Positions 17,798 to 24,397 of a stretch of 42,495 nt of DNA are shown piece after piece. The stretch comes from an uncultured Flammeovirgaceae bacterium. GTDB taxonomy: Bacteria; Bacteroidota; Bacteroidia; Cytophagales; Cyclobacteriaceae. The notes under the pieces were generated by a model that was given only the letters and a program-made list of their open reading frames with translations, did not search any database and was not told the origin of the DNA. The first letter of the stretch is position 1. Every line of letters starts with the position of its first letter. The stretch lies in NCBI GenBank assembly GCA_937899105.1, contig CALBPF010000317.1, forward strand, positions 1-42,495. Reading direction: 5' to 3'. Made by a program: the position numbers and the translations under genes.

Positions 17798-18738
17798 TGA
17801 AGTGTCTGATAGTAGATAATATGCATGAAAGCATATTACCAATGCTTCAAGAGATTAATCTAGATGCAGATTATCGCCCCGAAATAACGCGTAAAGGGGT
17901 ACTGGAAATTATTAAACAATATCAAGGGCTAATAATAAGGAGTAAAACAGTAGTTGATCAGGAATTCATCGATCAAGCCGTCAACCTAAAATTTATTGCG
18001 AGAGCTGGTGCTGGCATAGATAAACTTGATATCCAAGCTATCGAAAAAGCTGGAATAGGAGTTTTAAATGCCCCGGAAGGGAATCGAAATGCTGTAGCGG
18101 AGCATGTAATGGGAATGGTACTCTCAATGGCTAACAACTTGAACAAATCTGATAAGGAGATAAGAGCAGGCATCTGGGATCGCGAAGGAAACCGTGGTTG
18201 GGAGCTTTTGGGAAAGACTGTCGGATTATTGGGCTATGGCTTTATGGGCATGGAAGTAGCCCGAAAAATGAAGCTTATGGGCTGTAATGTTTTAGCATAT
18301 GACAAGTATAAAAGCTCATTTTCAGATGAAAATGTACAAGAAGTTTCTATGTCAGAAATTTATTCGGAGGCAGATATCTTTAGTATACATGTACCGCTAA
18401 CATCTGAAACAAAGGGACTGGTTAACGCCGATTACCTAACAAGGTTCAAAAAACCTATATATGTGGTGAATACAGCTCGGGGAGAGATCTTGGTTCTTCA
18501 TGATCTTTTGCAACTGCTCAAAAATGGGAATATACAAGGAGCTGCTTTAGATGTTTTGGAAAATGAAAAGATTATACATCTACCGGAAAATCAACGAATA
18601 ACTTTTGAAAAATTGATTAAATCAGAAAAAATTCTGTTTTCCCCACATGTAGCAGGCTGGACTTTTGAGTCTTACATAGGCATTAATGAGACTTTAAAGA
18701 AAAAAATACAAAAGTATATTGCGGCGATTAATAGCTAA
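17794..18738 (+). CDS. D-2-hydroxyacid dehydrogenase family protein
   Basis: 314-residue NAD-dependent dehydrogenase resembling D-3-phosphoglycerate dehydrogenase without the ACT domain. Features: RAGAGIDKLD (70-79), NAPEGNRNAVAEH, Rossmann loop GYGFMG (147-152), and the catalytic set Arg229 (NTARGE), Glu256 (DVLENE) and His285 (SPHVAGW). The SerA-like NAPEGN and RAGAGID words favour phosphoglycerate or a related 2-hydroxyacid as substrate, but substrate cannot be assigned from sequence. Start overlaps the mgtE stop by four bases; a second ATG at 17797 would drop only the first Met. Probably co-transcribed with rsmA and mgtE. Confidence 0.85.
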   Translation: MMKCLIVDNMHESILPMLQEINLDADYRPEITRKGVLEIIKQYQGLIIRSKTVVDQEFIDQAVNLKFIARAGAGIDKLDIQAIEKAGIGVLNAPEGNRNAVAEHVMGMVLSMANNLNKSDKEIRAGIWDREGNRGWELLGKTVGLLGYGFMGMEVARKMKLMGCNVLAYDKYKSSFSDENVQEVSMSEIYSEADIFSIHVPLTSETKGLVNADYLTRFKKPIYVVNTARGEILVLHDLLQLLKNGNIQGAALDVLENEKIIHLPENQRITFEKLIKSEKILFSPHVAGWTFESYIGINETLKKKIQKYIAAINS

Positions 18739-18839
18739 TTATTCATGTCACCAGAACAAAGAACCCTTAAGAGTTTCATTTTTATTCTCAATTTCACTAA
18801 TATCGTTATCACGACTTTTTTTTAAGTGTAAGTATTTAG

Positions 18840-19682
18840 ATGTTTTTTAATAATCAGTACAATAAATTAAGGGACTATGTGAACTCAATTATTGAGAAGC
18901 CAATTTTAACTTCCTCAATAGTTTTGGGCGTACTAACAGTAATTGTATTAGCCCTTAGTTTTAAATACTACTTACAGGATTTTGACACTTTTTTTGGGCA
19001 AGTGCTAGCTGAAGCCCATGGAATGCTTTTCGATATTGCGGTTATCGGTATTTTGATATTTTGGTTAAATAAAAATGGCGAGGTAAGACAGCGTATTCGC
19101 ACATATAGAGATGAGATCGATGACTTTAGACTTTGGGAGTCTGAAGAAGCTGCGTTTCGTACAGTAGGAAATATAAAGAGGTTAAACAGGCACAAAATCA
19201 ATGAAATCAACCTGGTGAACTGTCATTTATCAAGAACTAACCTAAACTATGTAAATCTTAAAGGGTCGAATTTAAATTCTTCTGACGTAAGCAATGCTTT
19301 CCTAATAGAGACTAACCTGGAAAATACACGTCTGAACCAAACTAATTTGGAGAACTCCAACCTCAATCAGGCACTTTTAATGGGGGCATATGCAAGTGGA
19401 GCAAATTTTAAGGACGCTTATTTAATTAAGGCCCAACTACAAAATGCATTCTTGATTAAGACGGATTTTTCGAATGCATTTTTGATGGAGGCTGATCTTA
19501 CTGGCTGTTACCTCACGGGCGCTGATTTTAACAATGCCAGCTTATACAAAGCCGACCTGAGAGGCGCCAAAGGACTTACCATAGAACAACTGACTAAGGC
19601 CAAAACACTTTATCTTGCAAAGTTTGATGAAGACATACTTGCACAGATAAAATCTGATATTCCCGAGTTGGTTGGAAAGTAA
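18840..19682 (+). CDS. Membrane-anchored pentapeptide-repeat protein
   Basis: 280 residues. Two membrane helices near the N-terminus (about 25-45 and 61-77), a charged linker (79-120, VRQRIRTYRDEIDDFRLWES), then about 24 pentapeptide repeats of A(D/N)LxX type from about 123 to 244, expected to fold as a right-handed square beta helix. From residue 192 the repeats keep a ten-residue register (DAYLIKAQLQ, NAFLIKTDFS, NAFLMEADLT, GCYLTGADFN, NASLYKADLR). The tail ends in an ILAQIKSDIP helix. Function unknown; soluble members such as Qnr mimic DNA, but the membrane anchor here argues against that. It stands alone between the dehydrogenase and greA. Confidence 0.85.
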   Translation: MFFNNQYNKLRDYVNSIIEKPILTSSIVLGVLTVIVLALSFKYYLQDFDTFFGQVLAEAHGMLFDIAVIGILIFWLNKNGEVRQRIRTYRDEIDDFRLWESEEAAFRTVGNIKRLNRHKINEINLVNCHLSRTNLNYVNLKGSNLNSSDVSNAFLIETNLENTRLNQTNLENSNLNQALLMGAYASGANFKDAYLIKAQLQNAFLIKTDFSNAFLMEADLTGCYLTGADFNNASLYKADLRGAKGLTIEQLTKAKTLYLAKFDEDILAQIKSDIPELVGK

Positions 19683-19686
19683 TTCA

Positions 19687-19717
19687 TTTGTGATTATTCA
19701 AGATTAATCTACCTTTG
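19687..19717 (+). promoter_or_regulatory. Bacteroidota-type promoter for greA-HIT
   Basis: TTTG (19687-19690), exactly 19 bases, TACCTTTG (19710-19717): a full match to the phylum consensus. Predicted start near 19724, leaving a leader of about 78 bases before the greA ATG. Confidence 0.65.
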
Positions 19718-19801
19718 CCTTCTTAAATCAATGATTTTACCAAAAACGGTTGCAATGTTGTGGCCGTTCTTTGTTTTTATAGAGTAGTAGAGAAAAGGAT
19801 T

Positions 19802-20275
19802 ATGAGCAACGTAGCGTATTACACAAAAGAAGGGTTAGACAAGCTTAAGGGTGAATTAAATGATCTGAAAACGAGAGGCCGGGCTGACATAGCAAAACAG
19901 ATTGCTGAGGCTCGCGATAAAGGTGATCTTAGTGAAAATGCTGAATATGATGCCGCAAAAGACGCTCAAGGCCACCTTGAAGCTAAAATTGCACAACTTG
20001 AAGAAGTAGTCGGTAACGCTAGAGTAATAGATGAGAATTCGATTGATACCTCGAAGGTATCCATTCTGTCAAAAGTTAAAATAAAAAATAAGAAAAACGG
20101 AGCCTCTTTTACTTACACGCTGGTTTCTGAAGAGGAAGCCGACTTAAAGGCTAGTAAAATATCTGTACAGTCCCCTATAGGCAAGGGTTTATTAGGGAAA
20201 AAGGCGGGTGACTCGGCTAAAATAAAAACCCCAGGTGGAGAAATTGAATTTGAAATTCTTGATATATCACTTTAA
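19802..20275 (+). CDS. greA: Transcription elongation factor GreA
   Basis: 157-residue factor that inserts a coiled coil into the secondary channel of RNA polymerase and stimulates cleavage of backtracked RNA. The N-terminal coiled coil has the acidic tip DKGDLSENAEYDAAKDAQ (Asp and Glu catalytic residues present), and the C-terminal FKBP-like domain reads SPIGKGLLGKKAGD. Start is ATG at 19802 (MSNVAYYTKEGLDKL) with AAAGGA just upstream; an in-frame extension to 19760 is not expected to be translated. The stop overlaps the HIT start by one base. Confidence 0.97.
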   Translation: MSNVAYYTKEGLDKLKGELNDLKTRGRADIAKQIAEARDKGDLSENAEYDAAKDAQGHLEAKIAQLEEVVGNARVIDENSIDTSKVSILSKVKIKNKKNGASFTYTLVSEEEADLKASKISVQSPIGKGLLGKKAGDSAKIKTPGGEIEFEILDISL

Positions 20276-20667
20276 TGCCTTCAATATTTACACGCATAAT
20301 AAACCGTGAAATACCTGGTCATATTTTGGCTGAAGATGACCAACATATCGCATTTCTCGATATTAATCCGTTGGCAGTTGGTCACTGTCTTGTTGTACCC
20401 AAAAGGGAAGTGGACTATGTTTTTGATTTGGAGGATGATGAGTTAGCTAACTTGAATTTATTCGCGAAAAGGGTAGCTAAAGCTATTGAACTAGCCGTAC
20501 CTTGTCTGCGCATAGGTGTGGCAATTATCGGACTGGAAGTGCCTCATACTCATATTCACCTGGTGCCGCTTAATACCATGGATGATATAGACTTTTCACG
20601 CCCTAAGCTCAACCCGTCTGAGGATGAACTTTCAGAAGTAGCGCAAAAAATTAGAAAAGCTCTATAA
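20275..20667 (+). CDS. HIT family nucleotide-binding protein
   Basis: 130-residue protein of the histidine-triad superfamily (Hint branch), which hydrolyse nucleoside phosphoramidates or adenylated adducts. The triad HTHIHLVP is at residues 91-98 (His91, His93, His95), and the N-terminal family segment SIFTRIINREIPGHILAEDD is complete. The start overlaps the greA TAA by one base (TAATG), so the pair is translationally coupled. The end overlaps the convergent gpsA end by six bases. Substrate unknown. Confidence 0.93.
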   Translation: MPSIFTRIINREIPGHILAEDDQHIAFLDINPLAVGHCLVVPKREVDYVFDLEDDELANLNLFAKRVAKAIELAVPCLRIGVAIIGLEVPHTHIHLVPLNTMDDIDFSRPKLNPSEDELSEVAQKIRKAL

Positions 20668-21717
20668 AAAATCTATATCCACGTTGTACGGGAACTTCAT
20701 TAGCATCTGAAGTCCTTCTTCTACCTTTAAGTCCTCAAATAGGATTCTATATAGTACCTCGGTAATAGGTACTGTTACCTTGTGAGAGTTAGCATATAGT
20801 TTGGCTATTTGCACGGTATTTACTCCTTCTGCTACTTCTTCCATAGTTTCAAGTATTGTGTTGAGACTATCGCCTTTGGCAAGTCGGTATCCAACCGTGA
20901 AGTTTCGGCTCATAGTACTATTGGAGGTGGTCACCAAATCTCCTATGCCAGCTACGCCAAGGAAGGCGGGTACATTTCCACCCATGGCCTTTCCCAGGTG
21001 AATCATTTCTACCATACCACGACTGATCAGAAGTCCCTTGGCATTTTCTCCTAGGCCCAATCCGCTAAGCGCCCCGGAAGCTATCGCGATGATATTTTTC
21101 AGAACTCCTGCCAGTTCAATACCAATTAGATCTTTGTTTCCATATACCTGAAAATAATCGTTGCGAAGTAGGTTGATGCCCTGAGTGATCACCTCATCAT
21201 AATGGCTTGCTACCACAGTGGCAGCTGGTTGGTTAGCACTCATCTCTTTTGCGATGTTTGGCCCTGCCAGGCATCCTATCCTAACTACTACGCTTTCATC
21301 CATAATCACCTCACTCATGGTCATTACGTTCTCTCGATCAATAGAGGTGATTGTATTGAGGTCCTTATTGCCTGGCAATAAAATGTCCAAACCTTTAGTG
21401 CCATGGATCAGGATATGATACGGATACAGGTAAGGCGAAAGCTGCTGCAGTACACTTCTGAAAGCAGACGAAGGAACAATGGGGAATATAACATCACATA
21501 GATTGGCAAGGTAACTGATATCTCCCGTGGGAGTAATATTTTTATGGATTGATTTATCCCTGTGTACCCTGGTTTCCGCAATACTTTTTACCATTCCAGG
21601 GTCTCTGGAAAATAGCAGTACTTCGGTTTTTTCTGCTAGAATGTTTGCTATAGCCGTACCAAAACTTCCGGCACCTATAACCCCAACCGGCCTATTAGAA
21701 TTCTTTTTCGAGATCAT
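20662..21717 (-). CDS. gpsA: Glycerol-3-phosphate dehydrogenase [NAD(P)+]
   Basis: 351-residue cytoplasmic enzyme that reduces dihydroxyacetone phosphate to sn-glycerol-3-phosphate, the backbone of phospholipids. N-terminal Rossmann motif VIGAGSFGTAIA (13-24), the second binding segment FPIVPSSAFRSVL, catalytic Lys regions HGTKGLD and GVLKNIIAIASG, and the C-terminal GLGENAKGLLISRGM and GIGDLVTTSNSTMSRN signatures are all present. It overlaps the acyltransferase gene by 23 bases, and the stop region overlaps the convergent HIT gene. Translation coupling fits a metabolic link between producing G3P and acylating it. Confidence 0.96.
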   Translation of the reverse strand: MISKKNSNRPVGVIGAGSFGTAIANILAEKTEVLLFSRDPGMVKSIAETRVHRDKSIHKNITPTGDISYLANLCDVIFPIVPSSAFRSVLQQLSPYLYPYHILIHGTKGLDILLPGNKDLNTITSIDRENVMTMSEVIMDESVVVRIGCLAGPNIAKEMSANQPAATVVASHYDEVITQGINLLRNDYFQVYGNKDLIGIELAGVLKNIIAIASGALSGLGLGENAKGLLISRGMVEMIHLGKAMGGNVPAFLGVAGIGDLVTTSNSTMSRNFTVGYRLAKGDSLNTILETMEEVAEGVNTVQIAKLYANSHKVTVPITEVLYRILFEDLKVEEGLQMLMKFPYNVDIDFL

Positions 21718-23377
21718 ATCCGTCCATTCGATTGTGATAGTAGTACAGCGTATTTAAATCCTGCGTGGTAATTTTCCCTTCTTTGGATAACAGTAGAGGA
21801 CGTTTTGAATGATACATTCCTACATTAGTAATACCTGTTAAAATAACTTCGTCGGGGTTGCCTTTTAAATGGCCGGCGACTTCTACTTTGTTCGCTTTTT
21901 TGAGCTTAAAGATACACTCTCGAATCTCTATAAAAGTTTCTCTGAAATCAGCATAATCAATGACCAGTTCTTCCTCGGGCAGCCTCAGGAAATCATATAG
22001 ATCCAATTTGTAATATTGCCTTTTCCAAAGATTGAAAGCAGTAAATGCTACCAAATGACTGGCGAAAACACGATTAATTCTGTGAAACTCTCTTACAATA
22101 ATTTCACTGAGTTTTCTTGTGTATTCTTGGTCCCTTTGTTCGTCAACGGCTATTTCACCATTAGAGACAAAATAGTGCCTCGTATTAATTATTCTACCTT
22201 TGGTATCTATACTGTTTCCATCGCCATCGACATAATTTCCCAATAAATCCATACCATGACCAATGGATACGGATATATTTGAACCCTTTGTGAAGAATTT
22301 CACTAAGAACTTCACCATCTTATAGGAGGTCGAGTACTCGTCGTTTTCTACATAGTACCTTTCCTGACCCTTTATACTTAAGTAGTTCTTGATAAGGTTT
22401 GGGGCCTCCAGAACGAAGTTATAGTTGATAGTAACCGGTACTACAAATATTTTTCTTCCATCATTATTTGGATGTCGGGTAAAAATAGATCGCTGAGCTT
22501 CCATGGCAGTTCCCAGAAGCCCAAGCTTCAGACTGTTTTCTATCTTCCCTGATCTCGACCTTGTGCCTCCAGGAAAAAAAAGGCTGTGCGCCCCTTCTTC
22601 AATCGCCACTTTAGAATAAGTTTTAAGCGTCTCAAGGTAGATTGGATTCTTTTTTCGCCTGTCTACTTTATAAGCTCCTAGACTCTCCATGAAATAGGCC
22701 AGAATCCTAATATTAAAAAGATTCAGGCCGGCGCCATAAATGAAAGCCGGAAGACCCAAAACATGTATTATCCAACCAATGAGAATAGAATCTAAGTTGC
22801 TGAAATGGGTAGGTACCATAACAACGGTGCCTAGTTTTGCTAATTTCCGAAGTTGCTTTGCCTTGCCTTTAATCTGAATTTTATCATTAAGTGTGTACTG
22901 GTTTTTGAATATAGCTTTAAAACCCCCGATTCTTGTGGCATTTAACAACCGCTTAAATCCAAATTTTATGATTTCCCTTGCTAACTTATACCGGCTTTTT
23001 TTGAAGTTACCGGCTATTTCATTGGCATACCTGGAAATAATTCTTCTAAGTATTTCCTCTTCCTTACTGCTGGCATCTTTACTTCCTACAAGATCTACTA
23101 GTTCGTGCTTGATTTTATTCCAAAAAGAATAATCATCCTCAGGGTCAACCGCCCAGGGGTTTTTTTTAATCCTTAGTTTTTCGAGATAAAGTGTGGTTTC
23201 TAATTCTTCTCTCAAACTATGTCCACGCTGAACTTTGATCAGTTTTTGAAAAGCCTCTTCAGAAATTTGTTCAATAAGCTGTTTCCTATTGTTGCTTAGG
23301 CGTACAACAGGCCATTCCTGTGTGCCTGCCAATATGGGTTTGTATATTTTTTGTTTGCCCTCCTGATTAGACTTCAT
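21695..23377 (-). CDS. Glycerolipid acyltransferase, PlsB/DHAPAT-like
   Basis: 560 residues. Acyltransferase family with HX4D active site HFSNLD (His191, Asp196) in VPTHFSNLDSILIGW, and FFPGGTRSRSG (about 267-277), which resembles PlsB and dihydroxyacetone-phosphate acyltransferases more than the short PlsC type (FPEGTRS). The N-terminal 170 residues are a charged, helical extension. Hydrophobic segments GWIIHVLGLPAFIYGAGLNLF suggest membrane contact. It is likely a G3P or 1-acyl-G3P acyltransferase; annotators may call it 1-acyl-G3P acyltransferase. The ATG at 23377 is chosen over TTG at 23386; GGTGG precedes it. The end overlaps gpsA by 23 bases. Confidence 0.88.
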   Translation of the reverse strand: MKSNQEGKQKIYKPILAGTQEWPVVRLSNNRKQLIEQISEEAFQKLIKVQRGHSLREELETTLYLEKLRIKKNPWAVDPEDDYSFWNKIKHELVDLVGSKDASSKEEEILRRIISRYANEIAGNFKKSRYKLAREIIKFGFKRLLNATRIGGFKAIFKNQYTLNDKIQIKGKAKQLRKLAKLGTVVMVPTHFSNLDSILIGWIIHVLGLPAFIYGAGLNLFNIRILAYFMESLGAYKVDRRKKNPIYLETLKTYSKVAIEEGAHSLFFPGGTRSRSGKIENSLKLGLLGTAMEAQRSIFTRHPNNDGRKIFVVPVTINYNFVLEAPNLIKNYLSIKGQERYYVENDEYSTSYKMVKFLVKFFTKGSNISVSIGHGMDLLGNYVDGDGNSIDTKGRIINTRHYFVSNGEIAVDEQRDQEYTRKLSEIIVREFHRINRVFASHLVAFTAFNLWKRQYYKLDLYDFLRLPEEELVIDYADFRETFIEIRECIFKLKKANKVEVAGHLKGNPDEVILTGITNVGMYHSKRPLLLSKEGKITTQDLNTLYYYHNRMDGYDLEKEF

Positions 23378-23401
23378 CGCCACCAAATATAGTAGAAAGA
23401 A

Positions 23402-24082
23402 TTAACTAGGTGGGTTCCTTTCAGAGCGGTAATGGGTGAGGAAATCTTTTCTAACGGGGCCGATAAGATAGGGCGCCAACGTTCCATCGGGTTTTTCCCG
23501 GTAAGTGACTTGGGCGTCTGCGGAGAGAGGTTCCAGAACAAAGATATTTTCCCCAATTAGCTCTTCAGCATTTTCTTTTAGTTCAATGCCGTTTTTGAAA
23601 TCAATTACTTCGTTTCTGTCCTCAAACAACTCCTCGTCGCATTCGAGATAGAATCTTGGTTCACCTTTTTGATGCTTGATTTTAGCAGTGAAGTCTACAA
23701 AGGCCTTTAGGTTTACGCTCGGTGGGTTAATAAAAAAGTCATATTCTTTAATAGATGTAGTAATGGATAGCGTATTTCTCCCTTCAAGTCCATAGTAAAC
23801 CAAAAGAGCTCCTGCCATAAATGAGACTAGCATCGTCCATACATGGAGCAAGTCATTAATTAAAGCGATTAGGGATAGTGGCGTTATAATACCGCCAAGG
23901 ATTAAGGGCAACAATAGAAGCTTCTTTTTAAAAGAAAACCCTGACACATGAGACAGTTCGAATTTGTGAATTCGACCATTAATATTGATAAACAGCTTTT
24001 TAAAAGATAGGTAGCATACTTTATTAATAGAACCCTGCTCAAGTGGGCACTCTGCTATAATAGGTTCATTGTCGATGACCAT
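23402..24082 (-). CDS. Unknown membrane protein with two helices
   Basis: 226 residues, no family recognised. A short N-terminal region (1-49) leads to two adjacent membrane helices at about 52-74 (LLLLPLILGGIITPLSLIALI) and 80-98 (VWTMLVSFMAGALLVYYGL). A soluble C-terminal region (100-226) has the motif FVDFTAKIK and ends EKPDGTLAPYLIGPVRKDFLTHY. No signal peptide; topology probably both ends cytoplasmic. It lies 4 bases after the 77-residue gene and 24 bases before the acyltransferase start, so all four minus-strand genes to gpsA are likely one operon. Function not inferred. Confidence 0.6.
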   Translation of the reverse strand: MVIDNEPIIAECPLEQGSINKVCYLSFKKLFININGRIHKFELSHVSGFSFKKKLLLLPLILGGIITPLSLIALINDLLHVWTMLVSFMAGALLVYYGLEGRNTLSITTSIKEYDFFINPPSVNLKAFVDFTAKIKHQKGEPRFYLECDEELFEDRNEVIDFKNGIELKENAEELIGENIFVLEPLSADAQVTYREKPDGTLAPYLIGPVRKDFLTHYRSERNPPS

Positions 24083-24086
24083 ATTC

Positions 24087-24320
24087 TTATTTCATTGCCT
24101 TTTGTAAATCGGCGTTCATATTTCTGAATCGCTCCGCTGCGCTTTGAATGAAATCTTCTGAAATAATGGCTTCTACCTCTTCTAAATTCATTACATCGAA
24201 TTCATCTACCTTAAAAGTCTGCTCAAGGTTATCTTGCTCCAGTTTGATGATGTATTTACCGTTCCATTGGAAAAAGGATATTCTGCAAAGCCGATGTTGA
24301 ATCTCTTTAATGACACGCAT
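24087..24320 (-). CDS. Small conserved-looking protein, unknown function
   Basis: 77 residues (MRVIKEIQHRLCRISFFQWN...), soluble, with a beta-rich start (CRISFFQWNGKYIIKLEQDNLEQTF pattern) and a charged helix at the end (DFIQSAAERFRNMNADLQKAM). No family recognised. It opens the probable operon with the membrane protein, the acyltransferase and gpsA. Its start is 77 bases from the divergent gliding-type gene, with an inverted repeat between them. Confidence 0.6.
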   Translation of the reverse strand: MRVIKEIQHRLCRISFFQWNGKYIIKLEQDNLEQTFKVDEFDVMNLEEVEAIISEDFIQSAAERFRNMNADLQKAMK

Positions 24321-24325
24321 TTCGT

Positions 24326-24386
24326 AATTAGTTAAGCATGATTTTTGTTCATGAATAGAAAGAATTCAAGGTATATGTAACTAATT
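24326..24386. promoter_or_regulatory. Inverted repeat between divergent genes
   Basis: Perfect 9-bp inverted repeat AATTAGTTA (24326-24334) and TAACTAATT (24378-24386), lying 6 bases from the minus-strand start at 24320 and 12 bases from the plus-strand start at 24398. The position suggests operators at both starts, but the arms are AT-rich and chance is possible. Confidence 0.4.
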
Positions 24387-24397
24387 CTTTAATTTTA

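Noticed and set aside
18803..18823. Possible terminator: TCGT-TATC-ACGA then eight T
   Set aside because: Stem of four pairs is too weak, although the T run and position after the dehydrogenase gene are suggestive.
19760..19801. Extended greA start (MAVLCFYRVVEKRI)
   Set aside because: GreA proteins begin near MSNVAYYTKEG, and a ribosome site AAAGGA stands just before ATG 19802.
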